In this document: piece after piece, positions 26,840 through 36,059 of the stretch
Numbering within the stretch: position 1 is the first letter of the stretch
Layout of the letters: each line of letters opens with the position of its first letter
NCBI GenBank assembly: GCA_024640955.1
Contig: JAHEDZ010000011.1
Coordinates: 4,403-68,402, forward strand
Source of the DNA: Oceanospirillaceae bacterium
Lineage (GTDB): Bacteria > Pseudomonadota > Gammaproteobacteria > Pseudomonadales > Balneatricaceae
Reading direction: 5' to 3'
Length of the DNA: 64,000 nucleotides
Notes under the pieces: model-generated
What the model was told of the DNA's origin: nothing
Seen by the model: only the letters and a program-made list of their open reading frames with translations
The model's database searches: none
Translations under genes and position numbers: made by a program

Positions 26840-28493
26840 TTTCAGACGCCATTGCAGCACCCAGCGCCTGACGCAACGCCTCTGTGCGCGAGTGAGTGAA
26901 GTTCTCTAGCGGTAGGCGCTCGCCAATACCCAAATTCATCAGCTTATCCTTCGCCAGATCTGAACCAACAACCAGACCCACATGTTTATCGGCATCGAGC
27001 GCTTCGTAGATAACATTCTCCAGCGACAGCGCCATTGTATCGTCGATATAGGTCACCTCACTGATGTCGAAGATCACCGCATCGTGCTTATCGATATTCT
27101 TGCGCTCACGGGAGAGCGCTTTGGCCACACCGAAGATCATCGCACCGGAGAGATAAAGCAGCAACACACGGCCATCGGCCGCATTCAATAGATCTCGCTG
27201 CTCATCATCCAGCGGGATAGAGTCATCCACATCCGACATGGAGCGCACGTTCTCCTCCTCGGCGGCGGATAGCTTCTGGATAATGATGATGTTAGCAACA
27301 AACACACCGACACCAACGGCAACGATAAGATCGACGAAGACCGTCAACACCAATACGGCATACATGATCATCGTGCTGTATTTGGATACCTTATGAACAC
27401 GACGGATAAACGACCAGTCGAGAATATCCAGCCCCACTTTCACCGCAATGCCCGCAAGCACTGCCAGAGGAATACTCTCAATTAGACCTACCAAACCAAA
27501 GACAGCAATACAGAGTGCGATAACACGTATGATCCCAGAGAGCGCAGTACGCCCGCCGGCCTGAATGTTGACCACCGTGCCCATAGTAGCGCCGGCCCCC
27601 GGCAAACCGCCGAAGAGACCAGACATGATATTACCCAAGCCCTGCCCCACTAGCTCTTTATTGGAATTGTGCTCGGTGCGAGTGAGATTATCCGCGATCA
27701 CCGAGGTAAGCATAGAGTCGATACACCCCAGCATACCCAGCACCATCGCATCGACCAGCATGACGCCGAGTTGCTCATGCGTGAAATAGGGCAGAATGAT
27801 TGATGGCAGAGAGACGTCGATCTCTCCTATTCGACGCACTTCAATATCAGCGAATATAAACAACACAGAAAAGAGCGAAATAGCCACCAAAGCAACCAAC
27901 TGCGGCGGCACTAGCTTGCGGTACTTATCTGGCAGCTTGAACAGCACGGCGAGGGTCAAACCGAAAAGCAGCAGCTCGATGAACTGAACATTCGTAATCA
28001 GCTCTGGCAACGACATCAACGAACCAACCACCCCACCCGGGGGCGCCCGCTGTCCCAGTGCAGGCGCAAGCTGCATGAGGATCAGAATCACCCCGATACC
28101 AGACATGAAACCCGATACAACCGAATAGGGCATCAACGTGATGTACTTACCGAGCCGCAGATAGCCAAACGCTATTTGGAAAATCCCCGCCAAAATCACA
28201 ACCGTGAACGCCATGGCCATGCCGTTCTCTGGGTTAGCCGCGATGAGTGAGCTAATCACCGCTGTCATAACCACCGTCATAGGACCGGTGGGCTCAGATA
28301 TGAGGGTCGAAGTCCCGCCAAAGAGCGCAGCGAAGAGACCGATGAGGATGGCGCCATACAGGCCCGCCTCGGCACCTGCGCCCGAGGCAACGCCAAAGGT
28401 AAGGGCCAGCGGTAGAGAGACAACCGCTGCCGTTACGCCACCAAGAAGGTCGCCACGTGCATTGCTGAGGTTGAGTCGATTCAGTGCAAGCAT
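26823..28493 (-). CDS. SulP-family anion transporter with STAS domain
   Basis: 556 aa. The N-terminal part has 10-14 TM segments with the SulP signature GGVTAAVVSLPLALTFGVAS and SEPTGPMTVVMTA. A C-terminal STAS domain follows from about residue 430 (VLLLYLSGAMIFGVAKALS; AVIFDISEVTYIDDTMALSL). Family members carry sulfate, bicarbonate or dicarboxylates. No carbonic anhydrase gene is next to it, so the substrate is open. It overlaps the maoC end by 17 bp. Confidence 0.93.
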   Translation of the reverse strand: MLALNRLNLSNARGDLLGGVTAAVVSLPLALTFGVASGAGAEAGLYGAILIGLFAALFGGTSTLISEPTGPMTVVMTAVISSLIAANPENGMAMAFTVVILAGIFQIAFGYLRLGKYITLMPYSVVSGFMSGIGVILILMQLAPALGQRAPPGGVVGSLMSLPELITNVQFIELLLFGLTLAVLFKLPDKYRKLVPPQLVALVAISLFSVLFIFADIEVRRIGEIDVSLPSIILPYFTHEQLGVMLVDAMVLGMLGCIDSMLTSVIADNLTRTEHNSNKELVGQGLGNIMSGLFGGLPGAGATMGTVVNIQAGGRTALSGIIRVIALCIAVFGLVGLIESIPLAVLAGIAVKVGLDILDWSFIRRVHKVSKYSTMIMYAVLVLTVFVDLIVAVGVGVFVANIIIIQKLSAAEEENVRSMSDVDDSIPLDDEQRDLLNAADGRVLLLYLSGAMIFGVAKALSRERKNIDKHDAVIFDISEVTYIDDTMALSLENVIYEALDADKHVGLVVGSDLAKDKLMNLGIGERLPLENFTHSRTEALRQALGAAMASETTEDA

Positions 28494-28508
28494 GGTACAG
28501 TTTAAGCC

Positions 28509-28757
28509 TTAGGCCGGCTTATCATCCGCCTTTTTCACGCGAATGATGTTACCGTTAACTAAGGTGTTATTGAGATTTTTCATCGCTGCTTTGGCTTCGC
28601 CCACTTTGGGCATCTCGACGAAGCCAAACCCTTTAGACCCTCCGGTTGCAGAGTCGATCACCAAATTGCAGTACTGCACGCTGCCGTAACTCTCGAAAAT
28701 TTCTAACAATTCGGTTTCAGTGGTTGAACGGGCGAGGTTGCGAATCAGGAGTTTCAT
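28509..28757 (-). CDS. Single-RRM RNA-binding protein
   Basis: 82 aa, start MKLLIRNLARSTTETELLEI at ATG 28757; an upstream TTG adds only four residues. It has both RNP motifs: RNP2 LLIRNL and RNP1 SKGFGFVEM. Bacterial single-RRM proteins bind RNA and are often cold-induced. It ends with KKADDKPA. It is 15 bp upstream of the start of sulP on the same strand, but the link is probably fortuitous. Confidence 0.9.
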   Translation of the reverse strand: MKLLIRNLARSTTETELLEIFESYGSVQYCNLVIDSATGGSKGFGFVEMPKVGEAKAAMKNLNNTLVNGNIIRVKKADDKPA

Positions 28758-28884
28758 GGGTCGATCCAAGGCTGTTATCTATACGGGCAAGTATAAGGGA
28801 TTTGAATCTGATTGGCTCCTCACTCAGACGAGAACATGCTATTTTTCAATCTCCTAGCTCCAGTTTTCCAGACGAGAGATTTTA

Positions 28885-31800
28885 ATGCCGACACCGACCG
28901 ACAGTGGCTTTATCGCGATTCACGGCAACCGTCTTGAAGACCTGCGACAGTCATTGATTACCATTTTGCGTACAGCGCCACTGGATCCGTTCGATGAGGA
29001 TGTGGTGCTGGTGCAGAGTAACGGCATCGCACAGTGGTTAAAACAATCTATTGCCACGGATCCCGGCGCGGACCCATCGGTTGGCGGCCTTGGAATTGCT
29101 GCCGACCTGGAGTTCAAACTCCCCTCTGAGTTCATCTGGAGTGTCTACCGCGCCATCCTCGGTGAAACCGAGGTTCCACCACTCTCACCCTACGATAAAC
29201 GCCCCTTAAGCTGGCGCTTGTTTGCTCTACTACCCGAGCTCATAACAACAGATGCTGACTACGCGCCACTCAAACGCTTTATAGAGGGCGACCAACCTGA
29301 TGTGCGCTGCTTTCAACTCGCCGAGAAGCTGGCCGACCTATACGATCAATATCAGGTCTATCGCGCAGATTGGCTTAGCCATTGGGAGCGCGGCGAAAAT
29401 GCCGTGCTCGATAGCCGCGCCGAGGCCAGACCTCTACAGACAGAGGAGCTCTGGCAACCCAAGCTCTGGCGCGCCCTTTTTAAGAGCATAAGTGATGAGC
29501 AGCGCGAGACGAGCCGCTCGCGGATTCACTCCAGATTTATCGAGACGGCAAAACGATTTAGAACACTGCCCACAGCGACTACCCTACCCAAGCGGGTGTT
29601 TGTCTTCGGCGTCTCTTCACTGCCCTGGCAGACGCTAGAGGCGCTGGAGGTACTGAGCTGCTTCTCGCAGGTCATTTTCTGCGTTTTGAACCCCAGCCAA
29701 TACCACTGGGCTGAAATCGTCAGTGACCGCGAGCTGCTTACGGCTGAACGTAGACGCGGCATGCAGAAAAGTCAGTTCCTACCCGGGTGTGAGCTGGAGC
29801 AGCTACACGGACATGCAAACCCGCTGTTGGCCGGCTGGGGCCGGCAGGGGCGTGACTTTCTGCGCATGCTCGATCAATTTGATGATACCGAAGCGCGCGC
29901 CAGCGGGTACGCGCTGTACAAAAACCAGATCGACCTGTTTTTCGCTCACACTAGCGCTGAAAGCCCGCGGCTACTTAATCAACTACAGGACGACATCTTC
30001 GATTTGACCGATCTCAGCGAGGTTGAGCCGAGGCATCTAAACCCGCAGCAAGACCACTCTGTGGCTTTTCACATCGCACACAGCCCACTGCGCGAGATCG
30101 AAATTCTGCACGATCAACTGCTAGCAGCGTTTAATGCCAAGCCCGAGTTGAAACCGCGCGATGTGATGGTGATGGTGCCCGATATCAATGTCTACGCACC
30201 CTTTATCAAAGCCGTCTTCGGCCAGTATCAAGACGACAAGCAGCTGCACATCCCGTACAACATCGCCGACCTCGGACAGCGTGGCCAGAACCCACTGCTT
30301 AGCGCACTGGAGATACTTCTGACTCTGCCCGAGTCACGCTGCAGTGTCACCGAAGTGATGAGTCTGCTGGAGGCACCAGCGTTGCGATCACGTTTCAATA
30401 TTGCTGAGTCTGATCTCGATCTGATCAGCCAGTGGATTGAGAGCACCCACATCCGCTGGGGGCTGAGTGCGCAGCAGCGAGAGCATTCTGAAAATCCTGC
30501 AATTGGCGATCGTAATACCTGGTTGTCGGGATTGCGCGCTATGTTGCTCGGTTTCACCCTAGGACCGCAGGAGTCCTGGAGGGATGTACAGGGATACACG
30601 CAGATCAGCGGCAGTGAAATCGCCATCGCAGGCAACCTCGCAAGGTTTGTTGAGATGCTACAGCAGGCGAGCGAACAGCTCGCGCAAGAGCAGTCGGCCG
30701 ATGAGTGGGTCGCTCAGGTACAGCAGCTACTAGTAGACTTCTTCAAAGCTGAAAACCCAGCCGACGAACTGCTGCTCGACCGCTTAAAAAGTCAGCTCGG
30801 ACGCTGGCAAGAGGAGCTGCAGATTGCCGAGGCACAACAGCAGAACGTGCCGCTGATGATCGTGCGCGAGCGGGTAATGTCAGCCATGGATGAGACTAAC
30901 CTCAGACAACGGTTCCTCTCGGGTAGCGTCAACTTCTCAACGCTAATGCCGATGCGCTCAATCCCGTTCAAGATGATCTGCCTTCTGGGCATGAACGACG
31001 GCGACTATCCACGCAGCCGTACGCCGATGGACTTCGACCTAATGGCACGCGAATACCGCCCGGGCGATCGATCACGTCGCAATGATGACCGCTATCTCTT
31101 CCTTGAAGCCCTACTCTCGGCGCGGGAGAAGCTTTATATCAGTTGGGTGGGGCGCAGTATTGTGGATGACAGCCAGCGCCCCGCATCGGTTCTGGTGCAG
31201 CAGTTGCAGGACTACATTGACCAGCTCTGGAAGAGCGAGATCGAGGAGCACTCAAGTTCTGAGCTGCTAACCGTGCAGCACCCTTTGCAGGCGTTCAGTC
31301 CTCACTACTACCCCAAAGAGAATGCACCTAACTCGCTCAAAGAGGTTCTAAGTGCCGGACGCCTGTTTACCTATAATCCGCACTGGCGAGACGCACTAAC
31401 CAATAAAAACAAAACTCACAGCGAGGGTAAGCGTTCACTTGCTTATCTAGAGCCTGAGGATCCAATCGACTTCAAAGTCCTCACGAATTTCTTAAAAGAC
31501 CCGATCGCCTACTTCTACAACCAGCGCCTAGGTGTCTGGTTCAGCGAGTTAAATGATAGCGATACAGATAACGAGGTGTTCGCCTTTAACAACCTCCAAC
31601 GAGCGATACTTGAATCACAACTTATTCAAAACGCTATTGTTAAAAGCGACACCCAGGCCAATTTCGAAACCAGTTTGACGCATGAACTAGAGCGCCTCGC
31701 TCGTAGCGGCGCACTCGGGATAGGCAGTCTCGAGCACCACCTGAGCCAAACGCTTAGCGCCAGCCTTCCTAACCTGTTCGAGCGCTATGCTCAGTTACTA

Positions 31801-32400
31801 GAACAGTGGCCAGATGCTGCTGAAGATCGAGTGTTTAAGTACCACTATGAGTCACCGGAGGGTGCCATTAGAGTCGCCGACCGGATTACCGATTTGCGCC
31901 AGGATAGAACTGGCCTGTTGGCACGTATCCACATCTCTCGCTCACGCTTGATGGATAAAAAAAAGGTCCGTTACGAGAAGCTATTGGCGGAGTGGCTGAT
32001 GCATTTGGCAGGGCAGTCTCTAGGGCTCAGCTTCAGAAGTTATATTCTCAGCAAGGAGGAGGATAGCCTGGTAGAGCTACCACCTCTGGAGCCAGACTAC
32101 GCACAGCAACTGTTGGACCAGTTACTGAGTTGCTGGATTCGAGCGAATACCGAGCCCTTACCGGTACTGCCCAACGTAGCCTACGCCGCTATAGCGGCAC
32201 GTGAAAAAGATCCAGTGACCATGCGCAGCGCAGCTGAGGAGAGCTTTACCAAGCAGTTCGAGAGTTACGACAAGGGCTATCTCAAACGCGCTTACCCAGA
32301 GTTCGATAGCTTTTTCACTAAGGATTTTGAGACCCTGGCGGACCTGGTCTACCTACCACTCAAACACTCGCATCAGTCCGCAGTTGAGGAGGCCGAATGA
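28885..32400 (+). CDS. recC: RecBCD subunit gamma (RecC)
   Basis: 1171 aa, slightly longer than E. coli RecC. It begins FIAIHGNRLEDLRQSLIT and includes VLVQSNGIAQWLKQSIA, FVFGVSSLPWQTLEALEVL, MVMVPDINVYAPFI and CLLGMNDGDYPRSRTPMDFD, all typical of RecC. It recognises Chi and holds the complex together; its helicase-like domains have lost catalytic motifs. It overlaps recB by 4 bp (ATGA). Confidence 0.96.
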   Translation: MPTPTDSGFIAIHGNRLEDLRQSLITILRTAPLDPFDEDVVLVQSNGIAQWLKQSIATDPGADPSVGGLGIAADLEFKLPSEFIWSVYRAILGETEVPPLSPYDKRPLSWRLFALLPELITTDADYAPLKRFIEGDQPDVRCFQLAEKLADLYDQYQVYRADWLSHWERGENAVLDSRAEARPLQTEELWQPKLWRALFKSISDEQRETSRSRIHSRFIETAKRFRTLPTATTLPKRVFVFGVSSLPWQTLEALEVLSCFSQVIFCVLNPSQYHWAEIVSDRELLTAERRRGMQKSQFLPGCELEQLHGHANPLLAGWGRQGRDFLRMLDQFDDTEARASGYALYKNQIDLFFAHTSAESPRLLNQLQDDIFDLTDLSEVEPRHLNPQQDHSVAFHIAHSPLREIEILHDQLLAAFNAKPELKPRDVMVMVPDINVYAPFIKAVFGQYQDDKQLHIPYNIADLGQRGQNPLLSALEILLTLPESRCSVTEVMSLLEAPALRSRFNIAESDLDLISQWIESTHIRWGLSAQQREHSENPAIGDRNTWLSGLRAMLLGFTLGPQESWRDVQGYTQISGSEIAIAGNLARFVEMLQQASEQLAQEQSADEWVAQVQQLLVDFFKAENPADELLLDRLKSQLGRWQEELQIAEAQQQNVPLMIVRERVMSAMDETNLRQRFLSGSVNFSTLMPMRSIPFKMICLLGMNDGDYPRSRTPMDFDLMAREYRPGDRSRRNDDRYLFLEALLSAREKLYISWVGRSIVDDSQRPASVLVQQLQDYIDQLWKSEIEEHSSSELLTVQHPLQAFSPHYYPKENAPNSLKEVLSAGRLFTYNPHWRDALTNKNKTHSEGKRSLAYLEPEDPIDFKVLTNFLKDPIAYFYNQRLGVWFSELNDSDTDNEVFAFNNLQRAILESQLIQNAIVKSDTQANFETSLTHELERLARSGALGIGSLEHHLSQTLSASLPNLFERYAQLLEQWPDAAEDRVFKYHYESPEGAIRVADRITDLRQDRTGLLARIHISRSRLMDKKKVRYEKLLAEWLMHLAGQSLGLSFRSYILSKEEDSLVELPPLEPDYAQQLLDQLLSCWIRANTEPLPVLPNVAYAAIAAREKDPVTMRSAAEESFTKQFESYDKGYLKRAYPEFDSFFTKDFETLADLVYLPLKHSHQSAVEEAE

Positions 32401-35400
32401 GCGAAGATCGCCCAATAGCGCTACACCTCCCGCTGCACGGCAGCCATCTGATCGAAGCGAGTGCCGGTACCGGTAAAACCTTCACTATCGCCCTACTCTA
32501 CGTGCGTCTAGTGCTTGGACCGCCACCCTCGATAACAGCAGAAGCAGCCACCGAGGCTGATCTCTTGGATGAATTGCAGGCTGGACTCTTGCCGCAAAAT
32601 CTACTGGTGGTCACCTTTACTGAGGCTGCAACCAAGGAGCTACGCGAGCGAATACGTCGCCGTCTCACAGAGGCGGCCGAAGTGTTTTCTCCTGAAGCCG
32701 ATAACGAAACAGGTGACAAGCTGCTACGCGAGCTGCGTGATATGTATCCGCCAGAGAACCGCAGTCACTTGCGCGCAAAACTACTACTAGCGGCCGAGTG
32801 GATGGATGAGGCCTCCATCTCCACCATCCATAGCTGGTGTTATCAGATGCTACAGGAGCACGCTTTCGACAGTGGCAACCTCTTCTCGCAGACCCTGGTA
32901 ACGAGTGTCAAAGAGTTGCAGCTGGCCGCTATTCGGGACTACTGGCGCACGCAGGTCTACCCACTGAATAGCACCTCTACAGAGCGTTTTCTCGAACTCT
33001 ACGCCGAACCCGCTAAGCTGATCTTCAAGCTTAAAGGGCTATTTGCGGGATCGATAGATAGCGGCACAGTTAACCTGGGAGAGGTTTTCCAGCAGTTCGA
33101 TGAAGAGACAGCTCGCCAACTCCAAGAGCTGAAGTCCCTACCTTGGAGCGAGTGGGCTGACGAGATGCCTAAAGTGCTAGAGCAGCTCAAGCAAAACGCA
33201 GGCCTCAGTGGGCGCAAGAAACCAGCTATGGAGAAGGTCTGGGCGCTCATGCCAGACTGGGCACAAGGTGATGAGTTTCTGCCACACAAGTTTGGCAGTA
33301 CCGGATTTGAAAATCAGCGCGCCGACAAACTTGAGGCGATACTGGAGACACCAAGCGAACTGCTCGAGCACCCTGGCTTCAAAGCGATTGATGCACTCTG
33401 GCAGTTAGAGCAGCGTCCAAAAACCATCAGTAAAGAGATACTGCTGCACGCCTCTGACTGGGTCGGCCGACGTGTCAGTGCACAGATGAGCCGCCGAGCT
33501 GAGCTCGGTTTTAACGATCTGCTTGAAAATCTGCACCTCGCGCTCGAAGGTGAGAGAGGCCCCCACCTTGCGCATCAAATTCGTCAGCAGTTCCCCGCCG
33601 CTCTAATCGATGAGTTTCAGGACACCGATCATATCCAGTATGAGATTTTCGACAGCATTTATAGGGTGGCCGACAACAGTGCATCTCGCTGTTTCGTGAT
33701 GATAGGTGACCCGAAGCAGGCGATCTATCGTTTCCGCGGAGCCGATATCTTCACCTACCTAGAAGCGCGCAAAAGTGTTGGGCAGCGGATTCATACGCTG
33801 GACACCAACTTCCGCTCAGATCAGTCCGTGGTTGCGGCCGTTAACAATATCTTTACGCAGGCTGACAACTCCGCCGACGGCGCCTTCCTATTTGGTTCCA
33901 AAGAGAAGTCTGAGCTGCCGTTCGAGGAGACCAAAGCCAACGGCACGGACAAGCAGTTTCGTATTGGCAATACCGCACAGAAAGCACTTCACTTTTGGGC
34001 CATGGATGCCACCGAGCGCTACCAGAACGGTAACCTAAAATTTCTCGCCAAAGAGAAGACCTTCGAGCACCTCGGCGCAGTTTGCGCCAGCCAGATCGTA
34101 GAGTTGCTGAACAACCCCGACGCGGGTTTTTACAGCACTACAGACCCTGCAGATTTTACCCGACTCGCCCCCGGTGATATCGCCATTCTGGTCAACGACA
34201 AAAACGAAGCTGCGGCCGTACGAACTGCTTTGTCGGCGCGTGGAGTGCGCAGCGTCTATCTCTCGGATAGTAGCTCAGTGTTGCAATCAGTCCAGGCGAC
34301 TGAGCTGTTGCACTGGTTGCGCGCCTTCGTAGAGCCGCGCCGCTTGGAACTGGTGCGTACCGCGCTGGCCACACCCTCACTGAATTTGAGCCACGAAAGA
34401 CTAGAGTCATTCAACGCCGACGAGCTGGTACTGGGTGAGATTCTGCAGCAGTTTGAAAGCTACCAGAGCAGTTGGCAGCGCAACGGACTATTTGCCACGC
34501 TGCGTCAGTTTTTGAACGATTACGATGTACCTGCGAGACTCCTCGCAAGCGGTGATGAACGTGCGCTTACGGATATCCTTCACCTTGGCGAGATCCTACA
34601 AACGGCCAGCATGCAGTTGGACGGAGAGCACGCCCTGATACGCCAATATGAGCTGATGTTACTCAGCGCCGAGGAGGAGAGTGACCACCTCAACATGCGC
34701 TTAGAGAGTGACGCCAATCTAGTGCAGGTTGTCACTGTGCACAAATCTAAGGGACTGGAATATCCGCTAGTTTTTCTACCCTACGGCACCAGCTTGCGCA
34801 GCGCATTGGATGAGAAAGAGTTTGTGCGCTACCACAACAGCGAACGCCAGTGGGAGAACCACTTCAATCCCACAGCGGAGCAGAAACAGGCGGCAGACCA
34901 TGAGCGTCTAGCCGAGGATCTGCGCAAGCTCTACGTCGCCCTTACGCGTGCCAAGTACGCAATGTGGGTAGGCGCTCCGGCAATGAAGTACTGGCCGATC
35001 AGCGCGCTGGGCTATGCGTTAGGCGCGACCGATTTGGGGTCAGGCGAGATAACTGAGCACCTTAATAAGCTACAGACTAGCCAACTAATTGAGGTCCTGA
35101 GTGAACCTGAGCCGACGGAGGCGACCTACACTCCCAAAGCCCTGCCCGAGCTTGGGCATGCACTCACAGCAGAGGTCCCCCTGCAGCAGAATTGGTGGAT
35201 CGCCAGCTACTCTCGTATTCAGTATGAGGCCAAAGCACTGGGAGATATCGATGATCCCAGCGCCGAAAAACGTGCTGAGGAGGCCGATGATGAGGCGCTC
35301 AAACTCAGCGTTGAAACACCGCTAGAGGGCTATCACGCCTTCGTTAAAGGCGCTGGCCCCGGTGACTTTCTGCACAACATTCTGGAGTGGTGCTGCAAAA

Positions 35401-36059
35401 CGGGCTTCAACCAGGTCGTTAGCCAGCCGCAACTGCTTGAGCTTGAGGTTGCTCGACGCTGTGAAGCAAAGAACAGTAAGGAGTATGACCCCAAACTGAT
35501 TACAGAGTGGATATCTGCCCTGTTAACCACCCCATTTGCGCTGCCCGACAAGAGTCAAACCAGCCTGCACTCTCTAGATCGTGCTAAGGCAGAGATGGAG
35601 TTCTGGTTTGAGGCTAAAGACCTGGACGTACAGCAGCTAGACCGGCTCGTTTACGAGATGGCCCCCAGCCGCCTGGTTCGTCCGGCTGCCAAGGAGCTAG
35701 AGTTCAATGGTATGCTCAAGGGCTTTATTGATCTGAGCTTTGAGAAGGACGGTCGTTTCTATGTACTCGACTACAAATCTACCTTCCTGGGCAACAATGA
35801 CGGTGCCTATAGCCTGGAAGCGATGGAGCGCAAAACCATCGAGAAGCGCTACGATCTGCAGTACATCATCTACACCCTAGCACTGCACCGCTACCTTCGC
35901 AGCCGCATTGCAGGTTATGACTACGAGACCCATATAGGTGGGGCAATGGTAATGTATCTTCGAGGAATCAATGGCGAAAACGCAGGCATCTACTGCGATC
36001 GACCGCCAAAACAGCTTATCGAGAAGCTGGACCAGCTATTCAGCGGAGTACACCTGTGA
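32397..36059 (+). CDS. recB: RecBCD subunit beta (RecB) helicase/nuclease
   Basis: 1220 aa. SF1 helicase motifs: Walker A EASAGTGKTFTIALLYVRL, motif Ia VVTFTEAATKELRERIR, motif II AALIDEFQDTDHIQYEIF, motif III MIGDPKQAIYRFRGADIFTY, motif V VVTVHKSKGLEYPLVFLPYG, motif VI LRKLYVALTRAKYAMWVG. The C-terminal nuclease has GFIDLSFEKDGRFYVLDYKS, with the metal-binding Asp residues and the Lys. It loads RecA after Chi. It is overlapped on both sides by recC and recD. Confidence 0.97.
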   Translation: MSEDRPIALHLPLHGSHLIEASAGTGKTFTIALLYVRLVLGPPPSITAEAATEADLLDELQAGLLPQNLLVVTFTEAATKELRERIRRRLTEAAEVFSPEADNETGDKLLRELRDMYPPENRSHLRAKLLLAAEWMDEASISTIHSWCYQMLQEHAFDSGNLFSQTLVTSVKELQLAAIRDYWRTQVYPLNSTSTERFLELYAEPAKLIFKLKGLFAGSIDSGTVNLGEVFQQFDEETARQLQELKSLPWSEWADEMPKVLEQLKQNAGLSGRKKPAMEKVWALMPDWAQGDEFLPHKFGSTGFENQRADKLEAILETPSELLEHPGFKAIDALWQLEQRPKTISKEILLHASDWVGRRVSAQMSRRAELGFNDLLENLHLALEGERGPHLAHQIRQQFPAALIDEFQDTDHIQYEIFDSIYRVADNSASRCFVMIGDPKQAIYRFRGADIFTYLEARKSVGQRIHTLDTNFRSDQSVVAAVNNIFTQADNSADGAFLFGSKEKSELPFEETKANGTDKQFRIGNTAQKALHFWAMDATERYQNGNLKFLAKEKTFEHLGAVCASQIVELLNNPDAGFYSTTDPADFTRLAPGDIAILVNDKNEAAAVRTALSARGVRSVYLSDSSSVLQSVQATELLHWLRAFVEPRRLELVRTALATPSLNLSHERLESFNADELVLGEILQQFESYQSSWQRNGLFATLRQFLNDYDVPARLLASGDERALTDILHLGEILQTASMQLDGEHALIRQYELMLLSAEEESDHLNMRLESDANLVQVVTVHKSKGLEYPLVFLPYGTSLRSALDEKEFVRYHNSERQWENHFNPTAEQKQAADHERLAEDLRKLYVALTRAKYAMWVGAPAMKYWPISALGYALGATDLGSGEITEHLNKLQTSQLIEVLSEPEPTEATYTPKALPELGHALTAEVPLQQNWWIASYSRIQYEAKALGDIDDPSAEKRAEEADDEALKLSVETPLEGYHAFVKGAGPGDFLHNILEWCCKTGFNQVVSQPQLLELEVARRCEAKNSKEYDPKLITEWISALLTTPFALPDKSQTSLHSLDRAKAEMEFWFEAKDLDVQQLDRLVYEMAPSRLVRPAAKELEFNGMLKGFIDLSFEKDGRFYVLDYKSTFLGNNDGAYSLEAMERKTIEKRYDLQYIIYTLALHRYLRSRIAGYDYETHIGGAMVMYLRGINGENAGIYCDRPPKQLIEKLDQLFSGVHL